37,008 nt of DNA from Acidimicrobiia bacterium. Its GTDB lineage: Bacteria; Actinomycetota; Acidimicrobiia; Spongiisociales; Spongiisociaceae. Position 1 is the stretch's first letter. The number at the start of each line of letters is the position of its first letter. Under the pieces are notes generated by a model. It did not search any database and was not told the DNA's origin. It saw only the letters and a list, made by a program, of their open reading frames with translations. The position numbers were made by a program, and so were the translations under genes. Positions 1 through 7,267 of this stretch are shown piece after piece. The stretch is from positions 1-37,008 of the forward strand of contig VXMM01000020.1 in the NCBI GenBank assembly GCA_009841105.1. The letters run 5' to 3'.

Positions 1-460
1 GGCTCATCCGGCTCTGCGACAACCGCTCGCTGAGGCGCGAGAAGTAGAGCACCCCTTCGCCTGGCCAGACCTGGTCGACGCCGTCACGCGGATCTACGAC
101 TCGCATGGCTTCGCGGCTCGACAGCGGCGCCTTCAGGAAGATCACATCCGAGTGATAGGTGTTCGGCGCGGTGCCGAACCCGGACGGAGCCTTGTCGACC
201 ACGTCGCGGTACTGCCGATGTGAACGCACCACCACGACAACCGACAGCCCGAATCTGTCGGCGAGCACCGTCTCGATGTCAGGTTCCAACGATGTAGGGG
301 CTATGGCGGATTCGAACAGCACGTTGCCGGACTGGATGTACGTACCGACCGCCCCGTACCCGGCGTCTTCAAAGGCGGCGCGCAGATCAGCCATGCGGAC
401 GATGTTCCTGCCGCCCACATTGATCCCTCTCAGCAACGCCACATGTCCGGGTCCCGCCAT
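1..460 (-). CDS. DUF1697 family protein, C-terminus cut by window edge
   Basis: Reverse-strand translation from the ATG at 460 starts MAGPGHVALLRGINVGGRN and continues with VRMADLRAAFEDAGYG and YIQSGNVLFES. The LLRGINVGG start followed by a YIQSGNVLF strand is the signature of the DUF1697 family, small cytoplasmic proteins (usually about 170-180 residues) of unknown function. About 153 codons lie in the window with no stop, so only a short C-terminal piece is missing beyond base 1. The gene is separated from the vapC stop by about 90 bp and reads in the same direction. No function can be inferred from context. Confidence 0.85.
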   Translation of the reverse strand, partial: MAGPGHVALLRGINVGGRNIVRMADLRAAFEDAGYGAVGTYIQSGNVLFESAIAPTSLEPDIETVLADRFGLSVVVVVRSHRQYRDVVDKAPSGFGTAPNTYHSDVIFLKAPLSSREAMRVVDPRDGVDQVWPGEGVLYFSRLSERLSQSRMS

Positions 461-550
461 GGCGGGCACCCTAGTGACCGTCTGTCCGGCCGGAACCGAT
501 CCGGTCCGCGCCATCCGCGACCTCTGCGCTGTCCTCGATGGCATCGCCAG

Positions 551-958
551 CTAGGAGATGTCACTTCTCAGGTGTTCCACCACCTCGAGGGGGCTGTGCC
601 GGGCGATGGTGTTGAAGTCGCGGTCGGCGTGCAGGATCGGGGTGTCGTTCCGGAGCGCAACCGCGGCGATCAGGCAGTCGATCAGCTTGCGAACCGTCTC
701 GCCGCCGCGCCGGCACGAACGGTACAGGAGTGCCGCGTCCTCGTAGTCGGACGGCCTGGTCGGCAGGGTTACGGCTCTTGCCAGCAGACGGCGCAGCGAC
801 TGCAGGTGCTGCTCGTTACGGGCGCCGGCCAGCACCTCCATGCGTATCGCGTCGCAGATGGCTATCTCGCCATCCAGAAGGTCCTCGACGCGATTGCACA
901 CGGGGCTTCCTGTACCGCGCAAGAAGTCCACCCAGGCGGACGTATCGATGAGGATCAC
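551..958 (-). CDS. vapC: VapC-type PIN-domain ribonuclease toxin
   Basis: This 135-residue protein is a full-length single PIN domain. It starts MILIDTSAWVDFLRG, which places the first catalytic Asp at residue 5. The other acidic metal ligands are visible: Glu41 (MEVLAG), Asp94 (KLIDCLIAA) and Asp112/Asp114 (HADRDF). Family members are Mg-dependent RNases that cleave tRNA or rRNA and are inhibited by a cognate VapB. Its ATG overlaps the stop of the upstream antitoxin gene by 4 nt (ATGA), the usual antitoxin-first arrangement with translational coupling. All active-site residues are intact, so the toxin is predicted to be functional. The RNA target cannot be read from sequence. Confidence 0.93.
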   Translation of the reverse strand: MILIDTSAWVDFLRGTGSPVCNRVEDLLDGEIAICDAIRMEVLAGARNEQHLQSLRRLLARAVTLPTRPSDYEDAALLYRSCRRGGETVRKLIDCLIAAVALRNDTPILHADRDFNTIARHSPLEVVEHLRSDIS

Positions 959-1158
959 AGACGGCGGGAGGTCCGCATCTCATCGAGATCGCCGTGCCAG
1001 CCTGAACCACGCATCGCCCGGGCCTCTGCCAACGTGAGGGGCTCGGCGGCCAGGGTCCGCAGCGCCAGGTTCACGGCCTCACGCTTGGTATCCAGCCGGT
1101 AGCGCCTCATCACCGATGCGCATGCCGCCTCGTCGATATCGATGTTGGTACGAGCCAT
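955..1158 (-). CDS. vapB: VapB-type antitoxin
   Basis: This 67-residue protein starts MARTNIDIDEAACASVMRRY and has TKREAVNLALRTLAAE in the middle, the typical type-II VapB pattern: an N-terminal DNA-binding strand-helix segment followed by a C-terminal tail that wraps the toxin. The ATG at 1158 was chosen because the homologous region starts exactly there. A much longer open frame continues upstream but is only antisense to the racemase-like gene. The likely -10 box TATCAT ends 6 nt before the ATG, so the mRNA is probably leaderless. Autorepression through the direct repeat over the start is expected for the family, and is inference here. Confidence 0.9.
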   Translation of the reverse strand: MARTNIDIDEAACASVMRRYRLDTKREAVNLALRTLAAEPLTLAEARAMRGSGWHGDLDEMRTSRRL

Positions 1159-1174
1159 ACACCTATGATACACC
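1157..1174 (-). promoter_or_regulatory. vapBC promoter with 11-bp-phased direct repeat
   Basis: On the minus strand the sequence GGTGTATCATAGGTGTAT contains GGTGTAT twice, offset by exactly 11 bp, about one helical turn. Between and over the repeats lies TATCAT (1165-1170), a good -10 match that would place the transcription start at or next to the vapB ATG. No convincing -35 hexamer is visible 16-18 bp further upstream. The same-face phasing fits binding by VapB or VapBC, which would block the promoter directly. The site role is inference. Confidence 0.5.
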
Positions 1175-1332
1175 AAGTGGCTGGGCATGACGCGGCGACC
1201 CTCAAACCACAGGGCCCACGTACGGCCGGGTAGGGTCCGGCTTGTGTTCGATGTTTCCGAATACCGGAGTACAGCCTGGCTGTCCGTCTTCTTTCGAGGT
1301 GGTACCGGGTTGGTGGAGAACGGACTACGCCG

Positions 1333-1452
1333 ATGATCGGATGGATACTGGGGATCCTGTTGGCGCTGTGGATACTTGTTCTGCTCGGGGTGATACTGCT
1401 GGGGGCATGGACACTGATCAAGAAGTGGCGTAGCAAGAGGCGACAGGAGTGA
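1333..1452 (+). CDS. small single-pass membrane peptide, 39 residues
   Basis: An ATG at 1333 opens a 39-codon frame ending TGA at 1450-1452. The peptide has about 26 hydrophobic residues (MIGWILGILLALWILVLLGV, then ILLGAWTLI) followed by a strongly basic tail, KKWRSKRRQE. This is one transmembrane helix with a positive-inside C-terminus. A GGTGGAG stretch lies about 18 nt upstream, which is far for a ribosome binding site. It fills an otherwise empty gap between vapB (divergent) and the racemase-like gene. I do not recognise a family. Its real status rests on composition only. Confidence 0.45.
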   Translation: MIGWILGILLALWILVLLGVILLGAWTLIKKWRSKRRQE

Positions 1453-1527
1453 GGCGCTGATCGCATCTGCCTGGAGTTCCGGGTCCGGGCTACAGTGACG
1501 CGCCGAGGGCCGACCGGTGAGGGCGAG

Positions 1528-2346
1528 ATGGGCAAGAAGATGAAGATCGTGCGGATCAACGGCTTCCGCATCCCAGGTCTGAAATACCCGAGCAAGCCGC
1601 TGCCCGACCTCCTGGAGTTGAAGAACGACGACACCGAGCTCGAGGTCCGGGACGCCCCCGACGCCTTCGTTCACTTCGTCGAGCAGAACTATGAGAACGA
1701 GATGGTGGCGGTGCTCCATGCCCGGGAGGCGTGGAAGGTCGAGAGCGAGGGGGACGCCGACGCCATGATCATCCGCTGCAACGGCGAGCCGGGTGTCAAG
1801 GCGGCCCGCGAGCTCTGCGACACCCTGGTGATGGGATCGGCATGCGCGGTCCAGCATGTCGCCTCGATGTTGGGTCGCAAGTTCTCCTACGTGATAGCCG
1901 GCAAGGAGGAGGGCGACGACGGGATTGACATCGACCACACCAAGGACACGCTGATCACCGCCGCCCAGCACTACGGCCTCGAGCACAAGCTGGCGTCCAT
2001 CCGCAACGTCAACGTGCCGCCCACCGGATTCAACGAGTTGATAGCCACCGACGAGGAATTGGAGCCGGTCTTCACGGCCGCTCTGGAGGAGGCCAAGAAG
2101 GCGATCTTCGAGGACGGCGCCGACGTGATCATCGGATACGGCGGCCCTCGCCTCCACGACTACCTCGTGAAACACCTGTCTCCCTACGGGGTTCCGGTGC
2201 TGAGCACGGATCACACCCTGCTCAAGGTGACCGAGATGCTGGTGCAGCTGGGCCTGTCCCAGAGCAAGCGGACCTATCCCAAGCCGCGCCAGATCTACGA
2301 CTTCCACGTGACGGCCGAGGTGGTCAGCCCCGACCTGCCCGCCTGA
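1528..2346 (+). CDS. Asp/Glu/hydantoin racemase-fold protein, second Cys absent
   Basis: The 272-residue protein resembles the Asp/Glu/hydantoin racemase superfamily: an N-terminal strand KIVRINGFRIPG, then AMIIRCNGEPGVKAAREL around Cys84, which corresponds to the first catalytic Cys. The region where racemases carry the second Cys (GCAG-like) reads IIGYGGPRLHDYL, with Tyr204, so a two-base racemisation mechanism is unlikely. A related decarboxylase, isomerase or non-catalytic role is possible. The ATG at 1528 is preceded by GGTGAGGGCGAG and is preferred over the in-frame GTG at 1495. A second ATG at 1540 is also possible. The HEAT-like gene follows after 17 nt. The substrate is unknown. Confidence 0.7.
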   Translation: MGKKMKIVRINGFRIPGLKYPSKPLPDLLELKNDDTELEVRDAPDAFVHFVEQNYENEMVAVLHAREAWKVESEGDADAMIIRCNGEPGVKAARELCDTLVMGSACAVQHVASMLGRKFSYVIAGKEEGDDGIDIDHTKDTLITAAQHYGLEHKLASIRNVNVPPTGFNELIATDEELEPVFTAALEEAKKAIFEDGADVIIGYGGPRLHDYLVKHLSPYGVPVLSTDHTLLKVTEMLVQLGLSQSKRTYPKPRQIYDFHVTAEVVSPDLPA

Positions 2347-2363
2347 CATCACGGGAGCCCGAG

Positions 2364-2870
2364 GTGGCTACGACACTGTCGGAGGAGATTGCCTCCTGGG
2401 ACGGCAAGTCCGCCGCCGTGTTGCAGGCGACATATGAGCGCCATAGCGCCGAAATGGGGTTTGTTGCGACGATCCTGGCGCACATATCAGATGTCGAATC
2501 GCAACGGGCGGCAACCTGGCTGCTGAAGAGACATCTTGAGGCGGGGAACTCACTATCCGTTGCCGGTTGCCGTACGGTTCTCGGCAGGCTCTCCGTTCAA
2601 GAGCATTGGGAAGCCAAACTGCATATCCTCCAGTGCCTGCCCTATCTGGACATTCCCGAGGACGATATTGTCGGTCTCGAGCAGTTCCTGGAGGCCTGCC
2701 TCGAGAGCGAGCGCAAGTTCGTCAGGGCGTGGGCCTATAACGGATTCAACGAACTGGCGCTTCGCTTCCCCCGATACCGGGAGAAGGTAGCCGGCATGCT
2801 TGCCCGGGCCGGCGAATCGGAATCTGCGTCGGTTCGAGCAAGGATTCGCAACATGCGGAAGAGGCGCTGA
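2364..2870 (+). CDS. HEAT-like alpha-helical protein of unknown function
   Basis: This 168-residue protein appears entirely alpha-helical, with repeated helix pairs such as QRAATWLLKRHLEAG, HWEAKLHILQCLPYLDI and KFVRAWAYNGFNELALRF. This is the look of a short HEAT/ARM-type solenoid. The C-terminus is basic (RARIRNMRKRR). There is no signal peptide or membrane segment. The start is the GTG at 2364, 17 nt after the racemase-like gene, so the two are probably cotranscribed. Solenoids of this kind usually bind proteins or nucleic acid. No partner is identifiable. It converges on the RidA-family gene at 2959. Confidence 0.65.
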   Translation: MATTLSEEIASWDGKSAAVLQATYERHSAEMGFVATILAHISDVESQRAATWLLKRHLEAGNSLSVAGCRTVLGRLSVQEHWEAKLHILQCLPYLDIPEDDIVGLEQFLEACLESERKFVRAWAYNGFNELALRFPRYREKVAGMLARAGESESASVRARIRNMRKRR

Positions 2871-2958
2871 CTCATCCGGCTTATCGGCGTATCGGTGGGG
2901 AGCGACGGCGGTGAGTGGGTCCCAGGTGTGTCTGTCTGCGTAAAGGAGGACCGGTACG

Positions 2959-3348
2959 TCACTCCTCTAGGACGGCGGTCATCAGGACGTGGATGATCAT
3001 CCCGAAGCCAAGGTCGACCAGATGGGTGTTCCTAGCGGGGCGGTCCCCGTCATCGGGGAACATCTTGAGCCACTCGTCGTTGACGAGCGAGCGGTGGGCG
3101 TTGTCCTTGATGTTGAAGATCACCAGGGCGATGTCGTCGGTCGTGCCGCCGGCGTTCTCGACGATGGTACGCATGTGCTGGAAGACCAACTCGACCTGGC
3201 GTACCGGGTCGTCCGGGATGGTCCCGGTCTCGGGGTCCATGGCGTGGATGCCACTCGAGAACAACATGTTGCCGACCTTGGTGGCCATGGGGATGGGCAT
3301 GTTGCCATGGCTGACCCCCGGCACGTCGATGTTGACTCTTCTCGCCAT
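2959..3348 (-). CDS. RidA (YjgF/YER057c/UK114) family protein, divergent subgroup
   Basis: The 129-residue length and the sequence pattern (GNMLFSSGIHAMDPETGTIP, VELVFQHMRTIVENAGGT, RPARNTHLVDLGF) identify a RidA-family trimeric protein. The Arg in the PAR segment, used for carboxylate binding in enamine/imine deaminases, is present. The second Glu of the usual IEIEAIAV strand is replaced (MIIHVLMTAV), so it is not an archetypal RidA. Family members in catabolic operons include 2-aminomuconate deaminases, which would fit the ring-cleavage genes next door. It is last in a minus-strand operon, 24 nt after the M24 peptidase, with GGAAGG as the ribosome binding site. Confidence 0.85.
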   Translation of the reverse strand: MARRVNIDVPGVSHGNMPIPMATKVGNMLFSSGIHAMDPETGTIPDDPVRQVELVFQHMRTIVENAGGTTDDIALVIFNIKDNAHRSLVNDEWLKMFPDDGDRPARNTHLVDLGFGMIIHVLMTAVLEE

Positions 3349-3372
3349 GGCGTTCCTTCCGAACGTTCGGGG

Positions 3373-4509
3373 TCAGACCGCCACTAGGTCAGGGCTGTAG
3401 TTGTTCATGCACTCCGCCCCTCCGGGCCGGCAGACGAACATGTCCTCGACCCGGACCCCCACGGTGCCCGGCCAGAAGATCGACGGCTCGATGGTGAACG
3501 TCATGCCCTCCTCCAGGACGGTGGTGTCCTCCTCGGAGAGGAAGGGCCGTTCGTGGGTGTCGAGGCCGATGCAGTGTCCGGTCCGGTGGCGGAACCAGTC
3601 GCCGTACCCGGCCTCGTCTATGACCGCCCGGGTGGCCGCGTTGACCTCCGAGGCGGTGTTGCCCGGCACCGCGGCCCTGCGACCGGCCTCTTGGGCGGCC
3701 AGTACCAGGCCGTAGGCCTCCCGGTAGCGGTCGTCGGGCTCGCCGATGTGGATGGTACGGCCGAAGTCCGAGCAGTACCCGTCCACCACGGTCCCGAAGT
3801 CGAACGACACCCCCAACCCCTCCACCAGGGGTTCGGCGGTCAGCCGGGTCGACGCGTCCCGGTCCAGGGCAGGACCCATGGCGAACACACCCGTGTCGAA
3901 CGATGGGTACTTCCCTCCGTGCTTCCTCATCAGGTACTCGACCCGGCTGGAGATCTCGAACTCTGTGACCCCCGCTGCCACCGAGGAGGTGATCTCGCCC
4001 ATTGTCAGGTCGCAGATCCGTCCCGACCGGCGCATGGCATCCAGTTCCTCCGGTTCCTTGACCCTGCGCAGGGCGTTGATCTCGTCGTCGAGGTCCACCA
4101 GCTCCGCTCCGCCGGTCAGTTCCACCATGCGCACCGCGGTCCGTGAGAACGTTCGGGCCGACAGGCCGATGCGCCGGATGGGGCCGAACCGGGCCAGGGT
4201 GCGGGCGAACACCTCCACCCCGTCGTCCAGGTTGCGGACCTGCACCACGTCGCCCTCCACGCCGCCGGGCAGGTTGAAGGAGGAGTAACCCTGGGGGACC
4301 ACGAAGACCGGCTCGCCCTCGGGACGTATCAGGGCTCCCGTGGTCCACTGGTGCGCGTACTCGATGTTGCCGAACGAGGGCGCCCGGCGCGGGAAGCCGG
4401 TCAGGTACTCCAGGTCACCGGAAGGAAGGCACATGGCGACATCGACGGATAGTTCGGCGAGCCGAGCCTGGAATCGGGCCCGCCGGGACTTGTGATCGAA
4501 GCTGCTCAC
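3373..4509 (-). CDS. M24 family metallopeptidase (Xaa-Pro peptidase/creatinase-like)
   Basis: The 378-residue protein has an N-terminal creatinase/prolidase-type domain (about 10-140) and a C-terminal pita-bread M24 domain (about 150-375). All five dinuclear metal ligands are visible: Asp237 (SFDFGT), Asp248 (CSDFGRT), His312 (TGHCIGL), Glu341 (IEPS) and Glu355 (VRVED). Xaa-Pro aminopeptidase, prolidase, or a creatinase-type C-N hydrolase would all fit. The GTG at 4509 was chosen because it overlaps the stop of the amidohydrolase gene (GTGA) and begins the homologous region. The open frame continues upstream only as a shadow of that gene. The operon setting with a peptide-type importer across the promoter suggests it processes an imported amide or peptide. 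Confidence 0.9.
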   Translation of the reverse strand: MSSFDHKSRRARFQARLAELSVDVAMCLPSGDLEYLTGFPRRAPSFGNIEYAHQWTTGALIRPEGEPVFVVPQGYSSFNLPGGVEGDVVQVRNLDDGVEVFARTLARFGPIRRIGLSARTFSRTAVRMVELTGGAELVDLDDEINALRRVKEPEELDAMRRSGRICDLTMGEITSSVAAGVTEFEISSRVEYLMRKHGGKYPSFDTGVFAMGPALDRDASTRLTAEPLVEGLGVSFDFGTVVDGYCSDFGRTIHIGEPDDRYREAYGLVLAAQEAGRRAAVPGNTASEVNAATRAVIDEAGYGDWFRHRTGHCIGLDTHERPFLSEEDTTVLEEGMTFTIEPSIFWPGTVGVRVEDMFVCRPGGAECMNNYSPDLVAV

Positions 4510-5513
4510 GCGGGATCGGAGGCGCCGATTCCCTCCCAGCGGGTGAAGACCTTCTCGGCGTTGCGGTAGAAGACGGCGTCCTTCTGGTCCTCGGATAGGA
4601 AGTCGATACTGTCGATCACCGGGCCGAGGTCGTCCATGTACTTTCCGGTCCTGCGGTCGACACCCGACCCGATGCCGGGGGTCTCGGTGCCGAACAGGCA
4701 GTGCTCGGGACCGACGATCTTGAACAGCAGTTCGAGCGATTCCTTGTTGTAGAGCACCGTGTCGAACCACAGCTTCCGGAGATCCTCCTCGAAGTCCACC
4801 TTGCCCTTCTGGATCCGCTGAGCCTGCCAGCGCCCGTACTGGTAGGGGACCGAGCCGCCCCCGTGGGAGATGATCAGCTTCAGGTCGGGGAAGTCGTCGA
4901 ACACATGGGAGTCCATGAGCGACATGACCGCGATGCCCTCCTCGGTTATGAAGTGATTGGAGTAGGACTCCCTCGAGTTCTGGCAGGACGTGGCGTGGAC
5001 CAGGCCCGGTACGTCGAGCTCCACCATCTTCTCCCAGAGCGGGTACCACCACTCGTCACCCAATCCGGGGGTGGCATAGTCGCCCTCGCCGGGATCGGGG
5101 TTGACGACGCATCCCACGAAACCGAGCTCGGTCACGCAGCGTTCCAGTTCCTCGACCGCGTTGGCCGGGCTGACCCCGGCGCTCTGCGGTAGGCCGGCTA
5201 TCCCCACGAAGGCTTCGGGGTACTCGGCCACTTGAGCGGCGATGATGTCGTTCACCGTCTCCATGAACCAGTGCACGATGATCTCCGGCTTGCGGGAGTG
5301 CATCATCGAGTAGGGCCGTGGCGAGATGAACTGCCGGGAGATGCCGTAGTCACGGAGGCGGTCGATGTGCCATAGGCACGATTCGAGGATCTCCTCCTTC
5401 GTGGCCCGGATCTTGCCCTTGCCGTGGAACTTCCCGGCGGAGATCAGTCCCGCCTGGTAGGCGTAGAGGGCTATGGGTGCTGTGACATGGCCGTGAACGT
5501 CTATGTAAGGCAT
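4506..5513 (-). CDS. LigJ-like amidohydrolase, putative 4-oxalomesaconate hydratase
   Basis: This 335-residue Amidohydro_2 (ACMSD-type) protein has the N-terminal HxH ligand pair (IDVHGHV, His7/His9), GLVHATSC, IISHGGGSVPYQYGRW and FGTETPG. From memory, the segments LPQSAGVSP, VVNPDPGEGD and EKMVELDVPGLVH closely match LigJ, the 4-oxalomesaconate hydratase of the protocatechuate 4,5-cleavage pathway. ACMSD-type decarboxylases are the main alternative. The ATG at 5513 is preferred over an in-frame TTG at 5522, because a -10-like TATCTT lies 7 nt before the ATG and there is no ribosome binding site (leaderless). First gene of the operon with the M24 peptidase and RidA, divergent from hpaB. Confidence 0.82.
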   Translation of the reverse strand: MPYIDVHGHVTAPIALYAYQAGLISAGKFHGKGKIRATKEEILESCLWHIDRLRDYGISRQFISPRPYSMMHSRKPEIIVHWFMETVNDIIAAQVAEYPEAFVGIAGLPQSAGVSPANAVEELERCVTELGFVGCVVNPDPGEGDYATPGLGDEWWYPLWEKMVELDVPGLVHATSCQNSRESYSNHFITEEGIAVMSLMDSHVFDDFPDLKLIISHGGGSVPYQYGRWQAQRIQKGKVDFEEDLRKLWFDTVLYNKESLELLFKIVGPEHCLFGTETPGIGSGVDRRTGKYMDDLGPVIDSIDFLSEDQKDAVFYRNAEKVFTRWEGIGASDPA

Positions 5514-5520
5514 AGGCCGC

Positions 5521-5526
5521 AAGATA
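5521..5526 (-). promoter_or_regulatory. putative leaderless -10 box of the amidohydrolase operon
   Basis: Minus-strand TATCTT, separated by 7 nt (GCGGCCT) from the ATG at 5513. There is no Shine-Dalgarno sequence, so transcription would start at about the first base of the start codon. No clear -35 hexamer was seen. Confidence 0.4.
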
Positions 5527-5607
5527 CGACGCGCATCGCCCGACCGTCAAACCGGATTCTGAATCGAGAAGTAACCGTCGAATGTTCTATCGGCGGAACC
5601 GATGGAT

Positions 5608-5653
5608 TGATTCGGAAATCATCGTTGGACACCTGCTCGCATTTCGCTTACCT
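5608..5653 (+). promoter_or_regulatory. hpaB promoter with upstream inverted repeat
   Basis: TTGGAC (5625-5630), a 17-nt spacer and TTACCT (5648-5653) make a good housekeeping-type promoter reading toward the flavin monooxygenase gene. Directly upstream is a perfect inverted repeat, TGATT-CGGA-AATCA (5608-5621). Its placement against the -35 suits an activator such as a LysR- or MarR-type protein. The transcript would carry a leader of about 130 nt before the GTG at 5792. The inter-operon region (5514-5791) holds no other gene. Confidence 0.5.
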
Positions 5654-5791
5654 TCGGGTCACGAGCTACCAGTGGTCCGGCTGTGAAACGGCGCAGCGGC
5701 AAGCAGTGCCCGGCAAGTTCTTGGCAGACAGACCACACGTAGCAACAGGCCAGGAGTTCTGGACTTCACCGATCAGGAGGCTGTTGAAACC

Positions 5792-7267
5792 GTGATCCGC
5801 ACCGGCGCCCAGTACATCGAGGGTCTCGAGGCCCCTCGCGAAGCCTACGTCGACGGCGAACGCGTCGAGGACGTGACCAAGTTCCCCGCGTTCCGCCGTC
5901 CTATCGAGTCGTACGCCCGGGTCTACGACATGAAGCACAGTGCCGAGTTCCAGGACCGCATGACCTACATGGAGAACGGGGAGCGATTCGACCTCAGCTT
6001 CCTCGTTCCGACAACCCACGAAGAACTGCGGGCGAAGGGCCTGGCCTACAAGACCTTCGCGGAGGGTTCGTACGGGTGTCTCGGCCGAGGACCCGAGTCG
6101 ATGGCGGCCCTGGTGGCGGGCTTGAGCGTCAGTGCCGACTGGTTTGACCAGTTCGAGAAGGGCGGATCGCAGCGGGTCATGGACTACTACAACCACGTCA
6201 AGGACAATGACCTCTTCGTCACCCATGCCCTCGGGAATCCCCAGTCGGACCGCTCCAAGCCGTCCCACCAGCAGGAGAACCCCTACCTGCACCTCCGCAT
6301 CAAGGAGAAGACCTCAAAGGGTCTCGTGGTCAGGGGCGCCAAGCAGTTGGCCACCGCCGCCCCGTTCGCCGACGAGGTGCTCGTATTCCCCAACGGGCGC
6401 CAGTTCGTCCCAGGCGACGAGGCCTACTGCCTGTGCTTCAGCATCCCCACCACCACGCCCGGTCTCAAGCTGCTCTGCCGGGAACCACTGGTCAAGGACG
6501 ACCGGCTCAACGTCTACGACTCGCCGCTCAGCTCGCGCTACGAGGAGATCGACGCGCTTCTGGTATTCGACGACGTGCTGGTCCCGTGGGACCGGGTCTT
6601 CTTCCACAGCAGCAAGGAAGCGGCCAACAACATGCGGTTCATGACCGCAGTCGCTGCCTTCTCGGGGCACCTGTCGATCCAGAGGGCCATCGTGCGCTCC
6701 GGTCTGACGGTGGCGGTGGCAATGGCGCTCTGCGCATCCGTCAAGACCAACGTGTTTCCCAACGTCGGCGAGAAGCTGGGGCAGATAGCCGCCATGCACA
6801 AGGCCGCCGAGGCGCTGCTGTTCAGGGCCGAGGAAGAACCTCGGGTGGGGGACGACGGCGTCTACTACCTGAACGCCGACGCCCTCACCGCCCACGGCCT
6901 GCTCTTCCCCGACTTCTACAACACCATGCTGGAGACCATTAAGCGGACCGGCGCGGCCGGGTTGATGCTCACGCCCACGGCGGCCGAATTTCGCGGTGAG
7001 GTGGCCGAGTTCGCCAACACCTACTTCGCGGGCGCCGACGAAATGCCCGGCGAGGAGCGGGTGCAGATCGCCAAGCTGGCTTGGGAACTGGCCGGGGGCC
7101 CCATCGGCCAGCGCCTCGCCCACTACGAGCGCTTCTACATCGGCGAGCCCATGTTCGTGGCCTCCTTCTTCGCCCGGGCGGTTCAGATGGGCGACGGCCA
7201 GGCCCTGCTCGACCGCTTGATCGAGGAAGGCCGTCGATACCTGGACGAGGGTCCGTTCGGGCAGTGA
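5792..7267 (+). CDS. hpaB: 4-hydroxyphenylacetate 3-monooxygenase-type flavoprotein, oxygenase component
   Basis: The 491-residue protein matches the HpaB family (usually about 480-520 residues): an N-terminal helical domain beginning MIRTGAQYIEGLEAPREAYV, a central domain with THALGNPQSDRSK and LHLRIKEKTSKGLVVRGAKQ, and a C-terminal acyl-CoA-dehydrogenase-like helical domain. HpaB enzymes use FADH2 from a separate reductase to ortho-hydroxylate phenols to catechols. The exact substrate cannot be assigned, and related enzymes act on chlorophenols and pyrrole or aromatic carboxylates. The start is GTG at 5792 with AGGAGG 11 nt upstream. Its stop overlaps the reductase start. The downstream ring-cleavage dioxygenase would act on the catecholic product. 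Confidence 0.9.
   Translation: MIRTGAQYIEGLEAPREAYVDGERVEDVTKFPAFRRPIESYARVYDMKHSAEFQDRMTYMENGERFDLSFLVPTTHEELRAKGLAYKTFAEGSYGCLGRGPESMAALVAGLSVSADWFDQFEKGGSQRVMDYYNHVKDNDLFVTHALGNPQSDRSKPSHQQENPYLHLRIKEKTSKGLVVRGAKQLATAAPFADEVLVFPNGRQFVPGDEAYCLCFSIPTTTPGLKLLCREPLVKDDRLNVYDSPLSSRYEEIDALLVFDDVLVPWDRVFFHSSKEAANNMRFMTAVAAFSGHLSIQRAIVRSGLTVAVAMALCASVKTNVFPNVGEKLGQIAAMHKAAEALLFRAEEEPRVGDDGVYYLNADALTAHGLLFPDFYNTMLETIKRTGAAGLMLTPTAAEFRGEVAEFANTYFAGADEMPGEERVQIAKLAWELAGGPIGQRLAHYERFYIGEPMFVASFFARAVQMGDGQALLDRLIEEGRRYLDEGPFGQ

Noticed and set aside
955..2352. 465-residue minus-strand open frame
   Set aside because: Only its last 67 codons (vapB) are real. The rest is antisense to the racemase-like gene and has no recognisable domain.
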